A stretch of DNA of 64,000 bases from Pedobacter fastidiosus (GCF_014306625.1 NZ_JACRYL010000004.1:208563-272562); one strand, 5' to 3'. Shown: positions 25,639-35,049, counted from the stretch's first letter. Notes: generated by a model from the sequence alone, not told the origin. Numbers and translations: made by a program.

Positions 25639-25943
25639 ATTGCAACAATTTGCCAAATCCTAGCTTTCAGTTGGCTGAGGTTTTTTTGAAAGCGGGCGTT
25701 CGGTATTCTTTGGGATCTGCAGTTCTGTGCAAAAGGCATTTCTTTTGAACTTTTAATTCCAAGTCCTCGCTGCGCTTTGGGCTTTTCATTTTTCTAAGGG
25801 AATCCGCATGCGACAATCAGGCTTAAAAAACAAAGAAGCGTTTCAAACATGATGCATCAAAAACAAGATAGATGCTCAAAAACCCAAAATAACTCCAACA
25901 TTTTCTGCATCGACTTGTTAGTTAATAAACATATAAATTGCTT
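25639..25943. other. Gene-free stretch before the GH15 gene
   Basis: No gene is supported. The middle part (about 25680-25835) is richer in GC than its surroundings and looks like an intergenic repeat remnant. It contains the inverted copy (25814-25834) of the 20-nt word found at about 22635-22654. No clear promoter box for the GH15 gene was identified. Confidence 0.45.
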
Positions 25944-27728
25944 ATGGCAGATCAACACCTTTATCAAACCGGAATTATAGGGAACTGTGCTTTTATTGCA
26001 CACGTAAATAAAAACACAGATATATCTTGGCTTTGCTGGCCACGATTTGATAGTCCTTTTATTTTTGGAAGTTTGTTAGATAAGAAGAAAGGAGGAGAAT
26101 TTTCTATTCTACCTCAAGGAGAGTTTACTTCTAATCAATATTATATAGAAAATACAAATGTTTTAAGAACGGAAATTACAGCCGAAGATGGGAAATATCG
26201 AATAACAGATTTTGCACCTAGATTTCACCTTTACGAGCGATATTTTAAGCCTTTAATGTTAATCAGGAAAATTGAGCCATTAGAAGGGAGTCCAAGAATT
26301 ACCGTAAAATGTGATCCTGTTTGTGATTATGGACAAGGAAAAATGAAAGCCAGTATTGGCAGCAACCATATCGATTATTTGGGTTGCGATGAAAATACCA
26401 GATTAAGCACAAATGTATCTTTAAATTACATAGTCGACGAAAAGGCATTTGTGCTTAATGAGGCTAAGTATTTAATTTTAACTTACGGACATAATCTTGA
26501 AGCACCTGTTGTAAGTACAGCAGAGCGGTTTTTGAGAGAAACAATAGCTTATTGGCGCTTGTGGATTAAACATAGTTCAATCGCTGGGTTTTACCAACCT
26601 TTTGTAATCCGTTCGGCATTGGTTTTAAAAATTCATCAGTACGAAGATACGGGAGCAATTATAGCAGCAAGTACTACCAGTTTGCCAGAATTCCCTGGAA
26701 GCACGCGAAACTGGGATTATCGCTATTGTTGGCTTCGCGATTCTTATTATGTTTTAACCTCGCTCAATCACATCGGACATTTTGAAGAAATGGAAAAGTA
26801 TTTCAGTTACTTATCTGATATTTCTCACGCTGAAGATGATCGTTATCAGCCACTTTATAGTATAACCGGAGAAAGAAAAATAACAGAAAATATTTTAGAG
26901 CACTTAGATGGTTACGAAGGTGAAAAGCCAATTCGAATTGGTAACCAAGCTTATGAGCATATTCAGAACGATATTTATGGTCAGGTTTTAATTTCTATGT
27001 TGCCTTTATATACCGACCATCGTTTTGTATTTTCAGAAAGAAGCGATTCAGTAAAATGGATTGAGGGCGTGTTATCTAAAATCGAAAGAACAATTGATGA
27101 AAAAGATGCCGGGATTTGGGAATTTAGAAATATAGCAAACGTACATTGTTACAGCAATTTGTTTCAATGGGCTGGAGCAAATGCGGCTTTAAAAATGGCA
27201 AAAACTATTGGAAATCTAGATTTTGAAAAACGGGCTCAGATTTTGATCGATAAAGCTGCTTCACATATCGAAGCTTGTTACGATCCCGAAAGAAAGGTTT
27301 ATACAAATGCCGTTGGAAGTAAGCATTTAGATGCAAGTACTTTACAATTAATTATGATGAATTATTTAGATCCTGCTTCAGATCGTGCGAAAGATCATTT
27401 AATTGCCTTAGAAAGAGAATTGAAAACAGAAGATGGATTATTCTATAGGTACATTCATGAGGATGATTTTGGAAAACCTAAAACCACATTCTTAATTTGT
27501 GCATTCTGGTATGTTGAAGCTTTGGCTTGTGTGGGCAGAATGGATGAAGCCATTAAGGAATTTGAAAATATAATAAAATACTGCAATCACTTATTACTTT
27601 TTAGCGAAGATGTTGATGCAAAAACTGGAAGTCAGTGGGGGAATTTCCCGCAGGCATATAGCCATGTTGGTTTAATGAACGCGGCTTATCGCATTGCTAT
27701 TAAATTAGATAGACCAATATTTTTATAA
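25944..27728 (+). CDS. GH15 family glycoside hydrolase (glucoamylase or trehalase type)
   Basis: A 594-residue cytoplasmic protein with the GH15 layout: an N-terminal beta-sandwich (about 1-220, opening GIIGNCAFIAHVNKNTDISWLCWPRFDSP) and an (alpha/alpha)6 barrel (about 225-594). STRNWDYRYCWLRDSYY is the classical GH15 substrate-site segment. There is no signal peptide. Family members hydrolyse alpha-1,4-glucans from the end, and some are trehalases. Here it lies between the glycogen operon and a fused trehalose synthase/phosphatase, so either activity would fit. I chose ATG 25944 over a TTG two codons earlier. Convergent with the OtsAB gene. Confidence 0.88.
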   Translation: MADQHLYQTGIIGNCAFIAHVNKNTDISWLCWPRFDSPFIFGSLLDKKKGGEFSILPQGEFTSNQYYIENTNVLRTEITAEDGKYRITDFAPRFHLYERYFKPLMLIRKIEPLEGSPRITVKCDPVCDYGQGKMKASIGSNHIDYLGCDENTRLSTNVSLNYIVDEKAFVLNEAKYLILTYGHNLEAPVVSTAERFLRETIAYWRLWIKHSSIAGFYQPFVIRSALVLKIHQYEDTGAIIAASTTSLPEFPGSTRNWDYRYCWLRDSYYVLTSLNHIGHFEEMEKYFSYLSDISHAEDDRYQPLYSITGERKITENILEHLDGYEGEKPIRIGNQAYEHIQNDIYGQVLISMLPLYTDHRFVFSERSDSVKWIEGVLSKIERTIDEKDAGIWEFRNIANVHCYSNLFQWAGANAALKMAKTIGNLDFEKRAQILIDKAASHIEACYDPERKVYTNAVGSKHLDASTLQLIMMNYLDPASDRAKDHLIALERELKTEDGLFYRYIHEDDFGKPKTTFLICAFWYVEALACVGRMDEAIKEFENIIKYCNHLLLFSEDVDAKTGSQWGNFPQAYSHVGLMNAAYRIAIKLDRPIFL

Positions 27729-27746
27729 TATTTGGAATAATTTTTT

Positions 27747-27814
27747 CCCGCAGATTAGGGAGATAAACGCAGAATACATCAGCGAAAATCTCCTAGATCT
27801 GCGGGATTTTTTTT
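27747..27814. terminator. Bidirectional terminator from a 'ccgcagat' repeat
   Basis: CCCGCAGAT (27747-27755) pairs with ATCTGCGGG (27797-27805), and GGAG (27759-27762) with CTCC (27790-27793) extends the stem to about 16 pairs with one mismatch. T runs lie on both sides. It separates the convergent GH15 and trehalose genes. A related half (cccgcagatta) occurs near 22594. Confidence 0.75.
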
Positions 27815-27882
27815 AAAAATATTCAGATTGAGTTTTTCGAAATGCCAATTAAAAAAATCGGCAAGCTCAAAAGAACAATTAC

Positions 27883-30072
27883 CTAAATTCGGTCAATAAA
27901 TTCTTCCTTAACCAAACTCCAAAGCAACTTTCTTACTTCTTTAAAATCATTCAAATAATACTTGGCTTCAGAAATATTATTTCCAACTTTAATCGTGAAA
28001 GCATTATCTGGCAGTGCCTTAAAAATATCTTCATCAGTATGGTCATCACCAAGTGCTAAAATGAAATCGGGATTTTTATTATAAAGCCAATTCAAGGCAG
28101 CTTTTCCTTTATTAACCTCCATGTTTTTAAACTCGATCACTTTATTACCAGGCATTAACTGTAAACCTTTATCTGCAGCCAAAATCTTCATGTGACTAAC
28201 TATTTCATTGGCTCTTAAATCTCCCAAACCTTCCTCAGCTTTGCGGTAGTGCCAAACCAAAGAATAACTTTTTTCTTCGATAAAAGAACCCGGAGTTCTA
28301 TCTGTATAAGTTTCTAATTGTGATTTTATTTCCTGTTTCCACTGATCGGTAAGTAGGGGAAGGCTGTTCCATTTTTCGCCCTGCGATTTTTGCCAGGCGC
28401 CATGTTCCGCAATTAAATCTACTTTTAAATGCCCAAACCAAGTTTCTAGTGTTTCATGTCTTCTACCGCTAATAATTACAACTTTATTGGCTTTATCAAT
28501 CGTTAGGTTTTCGATAAGGTCGTACAATTCTTCATCTGGAGATGCGTCATCTATATTTCCTGTAAAATCTACAAGTGTTCCGTCATAATCTAAAAAGAGC
28601 ACTCTATCCTTTGTCTGTGCGTGTTTTGTGGCAATAATTTCGTTAACAGAATTTACTGCATGTTTTGTTAATAATGATTTTTGAGAATCTTTCACTTCGT
28701 TTAATCTTAAAATAAAATTATTTACCCAATGCTTTACATTGAATTTTTCTACAATCGCTCGCATGGCAACCATGCGACGGTTTTGTTCTTCCATTGGCAT
28801 TTTTAAAGCCACAACTATAGCATCCATAATATCACCAAGGTTATTAGGGTTTACCAATAATGCATCAGTTAATTCTTTCGATGCACCTGCCATTTCGCTC
28901 AGGATGAGTACACCATCTTCATTATTTCTACTGGCAATATATTCCTTGCTTACCAAATTCATACCATCTCGCATGGGCGTAACAAGGCAAATATCAGCAG
29001 ATGAATAGAGTGCAGATAAAACCTCAATTGGAAAAGAACGATAGAAGTAATTTACTGGAATCCAATCCATAGATCGGTATCTAGCATTTAAATTTCCTAC
29101 AAATTGGTCTATTTGATCTCTTAAATCGCTGTATTGTTGAACGGTATCTCGTGAGGGAACCACAATCATGAACAGTTCTATTTTGCCAATATATTCTGGA
29201 TGGATTTGTAGAAGCAGTTCTAATGCTTTTAAACGTTCCAAAATTCCCTTGCTGTAATCCAATCGATCTATAGAAAGAATAATTTTCACCTCTTCTTTGC
29301 CATGCCTAAAGTAATCGATTTCCTTTTTAACTTCATCAGTCGAGGTTAAGTTGGAGAATTTTTCAAAATCAATTCCCATTGGGAAAGCCTCTACTACAAT
29401 TTGTCTTTCGTTGCTGCTTAAAACATTTGAGGATGAATTTACAGGCAATAAACGAGTAGCGGTACTGATAAAATGTCGAACATCATCAAAGGTATGGAAG
29501 CCAATTAAATCTGCTCCGATAAGTCCATTCAATATTTCTTCACGCCAGGGAATCAGTCTGAAAATTTCGTAAGATGGAAACGGGATGTGCTGGAAAAATC
29601 CAATGGTTGCTGTTGTTAATTTTTCTCTCAAAATACCTGGGAGAAGGAGTAATTGATAATCTTGAATCCATATTTTATCTCGGCGATTTAACACTTGCAT
29701 TGCACTCTTGGCAAACTTCTCGTTAACCGATTTATAACAATCCCAATAGCTCTGTTCGTAATGCGCATAAGTAACCAGGTAATGAAATACCGGCCATAAA
29801 ACTTCGTTTGAAAACCCCTCGTAATATAAATTGATTTCTTCCTGTGTTAAAAAAACTGGATAGAGGTTAAGTTCTGCTAATTTTTGTATCACTTCTTCTT
29901 GGCGTTCTTCAGGAACTTCTATTCCCGGCCAGCCTATCCAAATTGAGTTTCCAGATTTGTAAACATCTCCCAATCCCGTTGCAAGTCCGCCCTCACTTGG
30001 AATAAAGGTATATTCGCTGTTTTCTTCGATTATTTTAACGGGAAGTCGATTCGATATTATAACTGTCTTCAT
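27883..30072 (-). CDS. otsA-otsB fusion: Bifunctional trehalose-6-phosphate synthase / trehalose phosphatase
   Basis: A 729-residue fusion. Residues 1-465 are a GT20 trehalose-6-phosphate synthase: SNRLPVK at the start, EGGLATGLG, WIQDYQL, and DGMNLVSKEYIA for UDP-glucose and glucose-6-phosphate use. Residues 480-729 are a HAD-family trehalose phosphatase with nucleophile Asp 495 in FLDYDGTLVDF and late motif LALGDDHTDEDIF. The two steps make trehalose from UDP-glucose and glucose-6-phosphate in one polypeptide, as in many Bacteroidota and eukaryotes. Trehalose serves as osmolyte and stress protectant. I prefer ATG 30072 over GTG 30093, because the family start is close to KTVIISNRLP. Convergent with the GH15 gene, which may recycle trehalose or glycogen. 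Confidence 0.93.
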   Translation of the reverse strand: MKTVIISNRLPVKIIEENSEYTFIPSEGGLATGLGDVYKSGNSIWIGWPGIEVPEERQEEVIQKLAELNLYPVFLTQEEINLYYEGFSNEVLWPVFHYLVTYAHYEQSYWDCYKSVNEKFAKSAMQVLNRRDKIWIQDYQLLLLPGILREKLTTATIGFFQHIPFPSYEIFRLIPWREEILNGLIGADLIGFHTFDDVRHFISTATRLLPVNSSSNVLSSNERQIVVEAFPMGIDFEKFSNLTSTDEVKKEIDYFRHGKEEVKIILSIDRLDYSKGILERLKALELLLQIHPEYIGKIELFMIVVPSRDTVQQYSDLRDQIDQFVGNLNARYRSMDWIPVNYFYRSFPIEVLSALYSSADICLVTPMRDGMNLVSKEYIASRNNEDGVLILSEMAGASKELTDALLVNPNNLGDIMDAIVVALKMPMEEQNRRMVAMRAIVEKFNVKHWVNNFILRLNEVKDSQKSLLTKHAVNSVNEIIATKHAQTKDRVLFLDYDGTLVDFTGNIDDASPDEELYDLIENLTIDKANKVVIISGRRHETLETWFGHLKVDLIAEHGAWQKSQGEKWNSLPLLTDQWKQEIKSQLETYTDRTPGSFIEEKSYSLVWHYRKAEEGLGDLRANEIVSHMKILAADKGLQLMPGNKVIEFKNMEVNKGKAALNWLYNKNPDFILALGDDHTDEDIFKALPDNAFTIKVGNNISEAKYYLNDFKEVRKLLWSLVKEEFIDRI

Positions 30073-30255
30073 GCTTGTATTTGATGTATCCACATAAATA
30101 AAAGCGTGTAATTCTGTTTTTGTTTGAAATTAAGGTTTAAAAAACATTCAAATGATTTAAAGGAAAGACATTAACCATAGATGAAAAGGATGAACACAGA
30201 TAAGGAAAAATTAATTTTAATATGCGTTTATCTGTAAAATCTGAGGTCGAAAAAT

Positions 30256-31614
30256 CTACACGTAATTAAACAGCAAAGAAAATGTAGTTTGCTCATTAGG
30301 AGTAGAAACTACTTCGATACTGCCTTTGTGCATTTTCATAATATTGCGACTGATTGTTAATCCAATTCCTGATCCATTTTTGCGAGTGGTGTAGAACGGG
30401 ACGAAAATTTTCTCTATATCTGCTGATTCTATACCTTTTCCGTTATCAGTTACATCTATGTACAATTTAGTGTTTTCTAAACGATAGCTCACAGAAATGT
30501 GTGGGTTCTCATTTTCCTCAACCGAATAAATACTATTTGTTATTAGGTTAATAAGCACTTGTTCAATCAGTTTTAAATCCAATTGAACTGTAATTTTAGA
30601 GGAGGTTTGTTCTACCTCCAAAACCACATTTTTAACTTTGGCAAAAGGTTGCATTAAAACTTTAATGTGCTTTAAAATTTCTCCAATAGTATGCGATTCT
30701 AAATTTGGGGTGGGAAGCTCTGCGATTAATCGGTAATCCTTTACGAAGTCCAATAAACCTGAAGACCTTCTTTTAATCGTTTGAAGAGCGGTTTTTAAAT
30801 CCTCCATTTCTTCGAGATCAAGATTTTCTTTATCTGTAACCATACTATTTATCGTGTCGGATAAGGAACTGATTGGCGTAATAGAGTTTAATATTTCATG
30901 AGAAATTACGCCAATTAATCTGTTCCAAGCTTCGGTTTCCTTTTGTTCAATTTCATCCTTAATGTTTTGAAAACTGATAATGGTATAGTTTTTTCCATAA
31001 AGGTTTAAAGGAATAACTTCGGTAGAAAGCTGGATGAGTTTCTCCTGTATTTTAAGTTCTAAAAACCGTTTTCCTCCAGATGAAATTTGTTCAACCTCGT
31101 TGGTAAAACTTGGTAAATGTTGTTTTAATCTATGCCAGTATTTATAAGCTGGAACACCCAAAAGAGAAGATGCGGCTTGATTAAAAAAAGCAATTTCTTC
31201 GTTTTCACCCTCACTTTGAGAGCGATTAATAACAATTACACCAACAGGAACCTGCTCTAGAATAGTTTTGATAAGTTGAAAAATCGCTTCCTGTTCTAGC
31301 CTGATTTGCTTATGAACTTGCAAAATATCGCCAAAAGATTCATATAGTTCTGGGAAGCTTCCTCTAGTCGCTTTGTTTTTAAAATTTAATGTATGATCCC
31401 TAGTTTTTACAGCTAAAATAAAACGCTTTATATCCGATCGGATTTCGTTAATATAGTAGTAAAGCGAAACGATAGACCCTAATAATATTAAGCCTACTCC
31501 AATTATTGTAAACCAAAGCTGAGTGTTGCTTATTAAATAAAATAGGAGATAGGCCAGTAGGTTTATAACCAAGAGCTTAATAATCAATCGAAAGGTAAAG
31601 CGTTTGTAAAACAT
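30256..31614 (-). CDS. NtrY-type sensor histidine kinase
   Basis: A 452-residue membrane kinase. Two transmembrane helices (about 10-30 and 33-53) are joined by almost no periplasmic loop. A PAS-like domain follows at about 105-200. The dimerisation/phosphoacceptor motif is SHEILNSITPIS, and the ATPase domain shows NLITNSIYSV, DNGKGI and GSGIGLTISRNIM. It lies 91 nt downstream of an NtrC-type regulator gene on the same strand, so the two form a two-component pair. The likely target is the divergent ABC export cluster. With no periplasmic sensor, the signal is probably intramembrane or cytoplasmic. Confidence 0.9.
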   Translation of the reverse strand: MFYKRFTFRLIIKLLVINLLAYLLFYLISNTQLWFTIIGVGLILLGSIVSLYYYINEIRSDIKRFILAVKTRDHTLNFKNKATRGSFPELYESFGDILQVHKQIRLEQEAIFQLIKTILEQVPVGVIVINRSQSEGENEEIAFFNQAASSLLGVPAYKYWHRLKQHLPSFTNEVEQISSGGKRFLELKIQEKLIQLSTEVIPLNLYGKNYTIISFQNIKDEIEQKETEAWNRLIGVISHEILNSITPISSLSDTINSMVTDKENLDLEEMEDLKTALQTIKRRSSGLLDFVKDYRLIAELPTPNLESHTIGEILKHIKVLMQPFAKVKNVVLEVEQTSSKITVQLDLKLIEQVLINLITNSIYSVEENENPHISVSYRLENTKLYIDVTDNGKGIESADIEKIFVPFYTTRKNGSGIGLTISRNIMKMHKGSIEVVSTPNEQTTFSLLFNYV

Positions 31615-31705
31615 TTTTTTAAAGCTAAAAGACTAAAGGTAAAAGACCAAAGCTGAAAGACCAAGATGAAATACAAGTTTAGTCTTTAAGTTATTCGCTT
31701 TGAGC

Positions 31706-33076
31706 TCAGATCCCAAATTTTTCAATTCTTCTATATAAAGCTGCTCTTGTTAAACCTAAATCTGCTGCTGCTTTTGATATATTTCCTTTGTGTTTATCGA
31801 TGGCTTTTTGTACCATCATTTTTTCCATATCGCCCAATGCCATTTCCTCATGCATTGCATTGTTTTGAGCAAACCGTTGCGGACTTAACTGTAAATCGTC
31901 TTCAGTAATTTCATTTCCATCGCTCATAATTACAGCACGTTCCAATACATGTTGCAGCTCTCGAACGTTTCCTGGCCAGTTATAATTCAGTAAAACCTCT
32001 TGAGCTTTAATTCCTAAACTTCGGATTTCTTTATGGTATTTAGAACTAAAAACCTGCATGAAATGGTTGGCTAAAAGTAAAATGTCGGTTCCGCGTTTAC
32101 GTAAAGGAGGCAATAAAAGCTCTACAGTGTTTATTCTGAAAAGTAAATCCTGTCTAAAAGTATTTTTCGATACCATTTCATTCAAGGGCATGTTTGTAGC
32201 GGTAATCAATCTAACATTTACTTTACGCTCTTTGCTCTCGCCCAAGCGGGTTACCGTTCGGTTTTGCAAAACGCTTAACAACTTTGCTTGCAATGGCAAG
32301 GTGAGGTTTCCAATCTCATCTAAAAATATCGTTCCACCATCCGCCAATTCAAAACGACCAGGTTTATCTTCCTTTGCATCGGTAAATGCACCTTTTGCAT
32401 AACCAAAAAGTTCACTCTCGAAAAGGTTTTCATTTAACGACCCTAAATCTACATGCATAAAAACTTGGTTTTTGCGTTGCGAATTTCCATGGATTTCGTG
32501 AGCGAAAACCTGTTTCCCAGTTCCATTTTCTCCTAATATTAAAATGTTTGCATCCGTGGGAGCAACTTTTAATAACGTGTTTTGAAGCTGTTTAATCACA
32601 TCTGCTTCGCCAACAATATTTTCAAATCCTCTGGTTAAATCTTTTTGTAATGAGGAATGAATTTTCTCTAGCTTCTTTACTTTTCTGGTTGATTCGCGAA
32701 GTTTTGATGCTGCGGAAATGGTTGCAAAAAGCTTCTCGTTTTCCCATGGTTTTAGAATAAAATCTGTAGCGCCCTTTTTTATCGCTTTAACTGCAAGTTC
32801 TACATTTCCAAAGGCCGTCATTAAAATTACCACATAATCCTTATCAATTGATAAAATATGTTCCAACCAATATAATCCTTCACGACCATCACTCGCACCT
32901 TTTTGATAGTTCATATCAAGCAAAATGATGTCTACTTCATTTTTACTCAGCAAAACATTAATTTCTTTTGGCGATTTACAGGTAATCACTTGCTTAACCT
33001 GTTGTTTTAAAAACAGGCGGGCACTTAGTAAAATATCATCATCATCGTCGATGATTAAAACTGTGGCGTCTAACAT
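31706..33076 (-). CDS. NtrC-family sigma-54-dependent response regulator
   Basis: A 456-residue activator with receiver (1-125; acidic cluster IIDDDDD and phospho-Asp in ILLDMNYQ), AAA+ (about 145-385) and Fis-type helix-turn-helix (about 410-456; GNISKAAADLGLTRAALYRRI). The AAA+ domain has Walker A GENGTGKQ (the usual final Glu is Gln), the sigma-54-contacting loop GAFTDA, and Walker B TIFLDEIG. It should activate sigma-54 promoters from upstream sites. Two matching inverted repeats and a sigma-54-like promoter are found in the divergent intergenic region before the HlyD gene, which makes the ABC export cluster its probable target. Confidence 0.93.
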   Translation of the reverse strand: MLDATVLIIDDDDDILLSARLFLKQQVKQVITCKSPKEINVLLSKNEVDIILLDMNYQKGASDGREGLYWLEHILSIDKDYVVILMTAFGNVELAVKAIKKGATDFILKPWENEKLFATISAASKLRESTRKVKKLEKIHSSLQKDLTRGFENIVGEADVIKQLQNTLLKVAPTDANILILGENGTGKQVFAHEIHGNSQRKNQVFMHVDLGSLNENLFESELFGYAKGAFTDAKEDKPGRFELADGGTIFLDEIGNLTLPLQAKLLSVLQNRTVTRLGESKERKVNVRLITATNMPLNEMVSKNTFRQDLLFRINTVELLLPPLRKRGTDILLLANHFMQVFSSKYHKEIRSLGIKAQEVLLNYNWPGNVRELQHVLERAVIMSDGNEITEDDLQLSPQRFAQNNAMHEEMALGDMEKMMVQKAIDKHKGNISKAAADLGLTRAALYRRIEKFGI

Positions 33077-33088
33077 AAGTTGTTTTTT

Positions 33089-33430
33089 AAAAAACCTCTC
33101 CCTATTAAAGGTGGTGGTGTTTGTTTTTTTGTGCTGTCCCTCTCCTTGAAGAGAGGGAAGTAGCGGTAAAGTGGTATTAACCTATTTCAAGCATAAACTC
33201 TATAAAAACCTCATCCTATTAAAGATAGGGGTAGTTGTTTTTTGTACTGTCCCTCTCCTTGAAGAGAGGGATTTAGCTGTAATTTGGTTTTAACCTATTT
33301 TCAGGCATAAATTCTTTAAAAAACCTCACTTTATTAAAGGTATGGGTAGTTGTTCTTTTGTGCGATCCCTCTCCTTGAACAGAATGAAATAATGGTAAAG
33401 TGTTTCTAACCCAACATTTTAACCGCTTTG
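33089..33430. repeat. Three tandem copies of a ~114-bp repeat
   Basis: Successive AAAAACCTC anchors begin near 33089, 33204 and 33319, giving a period of 114-115 bp. Each unit contains CCTATTAAAG-like sequence, then a CCTCTCC-TTGAAG-GAGAGGG hairpin (decayed in the third copy), then TTAACCTATTTC...GCATAAA. The array lies in the divergent gap between the NtrC-type gene and the HlyD-type gene, upstream of the activator sites. A fourth partial hairpin is at about 33450-33475. No open frame of interest. Confidence 0.8.
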
Positions 33431-33512
33431 CTATTTTCTGCTCTTCGCCCCCTCTCTTCAAGGAGAGGGGATGAAGGGGTGAGGTTCTTTCTCCACTCAA
33501 AAATACTCAAAC

Positions 33513-33551
33513 TGTCCGATGTCGCACATTCACTGTTCGGAAATGAACAGT
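33513..33551 (+). promoter_or_regulatory. Two NtrC-type enhancer sites upstream of the ABC export cluster
   Basis: Site 1 is TGTCCGATGTCGCACA (33513-33528) and site 2 is TGTTCGGAAATGAACA (33534-33549), extended by flanking bases to 7-bp perfect arms ACTGTTC/GAACAGT. Both have the form TGTnCG-N4-nGnACA. Their starts are 21 bp apart, two helical turns, so they lie on the same DNA face. They sit about 75-100 bp upstream of the putative -24/-12 element, the usual place for binding by NtrC-family dimers. Confidence 0.75.
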
Positions 33552-33610
33552 TAAAAATCAATAAAAATTTTATAATTCTGATAATCAGTTATTTATGATG
33601 TAAATTCCTT

Positions 33611-33627
33611 TTGGCACAAGCTTGGTT
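33611..33627 (+). promoter_or_regulatory. Putative sigma-54 promoter (-24/-12) of the ABC export cluster
   Basis: TTGGCAC (33611-33617) is an exact -24 element. The -12 element is TTGG (33622-33625), which keeps the key G but departs from TTGC and is about one base closer than consensus. The predicted transcript start lies 15-25 nt before ATG 33658. Support comes from the paired activator sites upstream and the divergent NtrC-type gene; the weak -12 box is the main doubt. Confidence 0.6.
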
Positions 33628-33657
33628 AATAAGGAAATCAAACAGTACAACCGAACA

Positions 33658-34902
33658 ATGGACAAGAAAATAGAGAAAAAAAGATTTAGCACTAAAACCC
33701 TGATTATTATTGGTGGGGCAATTGCCTTTGTGGCAGTTGTAATTTATGGCTACACTTTATCACTAAAGAAAACTTACAATGCCGATGCCGATAAATTAAC
33801 CATTAGTAAAGTTGAATATGGTGATTTTGAAGATGTTGTTTTATTAAACGCGAGTGTTGTACCATTAACTTCTGTAATTGTAAGTTCATCAGAAGGCGGA
33901 ACAGTAGCGGAAATTTTTACCGAAAACGGTGCCTCTGTTGTTAAAGGAACGCCATTATTAAGAATTTCAAATTCAAATGCGATGTTGAGTTATACTTCAA
34001 GCCAAACAGCAGCTACAGAGCAAATTAATCAATTGCGTAAATCAAGATTAGATTTGGAGCAAAATCAAAGGGTTTTAAATCAAGATGTTTTAGATGTTGA
34101 AAATAGCCTAAGAACTGCAAGTCGTCAATATAGATTAGATAGCACACTCTTTTCGAAGAAAGTAATTACTCAACAAGAATTTAATAAATCGAGCCAAGAT
34201 TATGAATATTATCAAGGCAAATTGAAAATTGTTCGCCAAGCAATTAAACAAGAAAATCAAAGTCGTAAAATGCAACTTTCTCAAATCGACCAATCGATGG
34301 GACAGATGAATGAAAGTTTAGAAATGATTCGCAAAAATATTGAGAATATGACCATCAAGGCGCCCGTATCTGGCAAGCTTTCTTCTTATGATCCTGTGAT
34401 CGGTAAATCCTATAACTCGAACGAAATGATTGGGAAAATAGATGTTTTGCAAGGTTATAAACTGCAGGCTGGCGTTGATGAGTATTATATCAATCGTGTT
34501 AAAGAAGGTCAAACTTCAACTTGCGAATTCAATGGTAAAACCTATAATTTAACCGTGAGTAAAGTTATTCCGGAGGTTACTGCAGGTCAGTTTCAGGTAG
34601 AAATGGTTTTTAAAGGACCTGCGCCAGAAGGTTTGCGTCGCGGATTATCATTACAAACAAAACTTACCTTATCTGATAACAGTAAATCTTTATTACTTGC
34701 TCAAGGCCAGTTTTTCCAAAGTACAGGCGGTTCGTGGGTATTTGTGGTACAGAATGGTAAGGCAACGAAGAAAAACGTTAAAATTGGAAGAAAAAATTAC
34801 TTGTACTACGAAATATTAGATGGATTGCAAAAAGGCGACGAAGTAATCACCTCATCTTATGATCAATTTAACCAGTACGACCAAGTAGAAATTAGTAAAT
34901 AA
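33658..34902 (+). CDS. HlyD/MacA-type periplasmic adaptor subunit
   Basis: A 414-residue membrane fusion protein that would link an inner-membrane ABC exporter to an outer-membrane channel. One N-terminal transmembrane anchor (about 11-32) is followed by a biotinyl-lipoyl half (LNASVVPLTSVIVSSSEGGTV). A long Gln-rich coiled-coil hairpin (about 105-215) comes next, then the second lipoyl half (MTIKAPVSGKL) and beta-barrel domains. I chose ATG 33658; an in-frame TTG at 33622 overlaps the putative promoter. It is the first gene of the cluster of ATPase and FtsX-type permeases. No TolC-like partner is encoded in the window. Confidence 0.88.
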   Translation: MDKKIEKKRFSTKTLIIIGGAIAFVAVVIYGYTLSLKKTYNADADKLTISKVEYGDFEDVVLLNASVVPLTSVIVSSSEGGTVAEIFTENGASVVKGTPLLRISNSNAMLSYTSSQTAATEQINQLRKSRLDLEQNQRVLNQDVLDVENSLRTASRQYRLDSTLFSKKVITQQEFNKSSQDYEYYQGKLKIVRQAIKQENQSRKMQLSQIDQSMGQMNESLEMIRKNIENMTIKAPVSGKLSSYDPVIGKSYNSNEMIGKIDVLQGYKLQAGVDEYYINRVKEGQTSTCEFNGKTYNLTVSKVIPEVTAGQFQVEMVFKGPAPEGLRRGLSLQTKLTLSDNSKSLLLAQGQFFQSTGGSWVFVVQNGKATKKNVKIGRKNYLYYEILDGLQKGDEVITSSYDQFNQYDQVEISK

Positions 34903-34904
34903 TA

Positions 34905-35034
34905 GGCCCCACCCGACCTCCCCAGAGGGGAGGAAAGCAAGGTAGAAATAATACGAACAAGCTAGAATATTAGCACAAAGAAATTTAATAATCACATTCC
35001 AAAAGCCCTCCTGCTGGGAAGGGTTGCGTGGGGC
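34905..35034. repeat. Miniature inverted-repeat element, copy A
   Basis: The ends are GGCCCCACCC and its near-inverse (GCGTGGGGCC). Inside each end is a CCTCCCC/GGGGAGG-like hairpin. It fills almost the whole gap between the adaptor and ATPase genes. The organisation matches copy B at 38396-38534, but the central sequence differs. No coding capacity, so at most a non-autonomous element. Confidence 0.65.
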
Positions 35035-35049
35035 CAATACTAAAGAGCT

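Noticed and set aside
22635..25834. glgA-glgC as cargo of a composite transposon because of the flanking inverted word.
   Set aside because: The word is only about 20 nt, no transposase or target duplication is present, and the genes look native in composition.
33089..33430. The regular repeats were considered as a CRISPR array.
   Set aside because: Whole 114-bp units repeat, without short identical repeats separated by unique spacers, and there are no cas genes.
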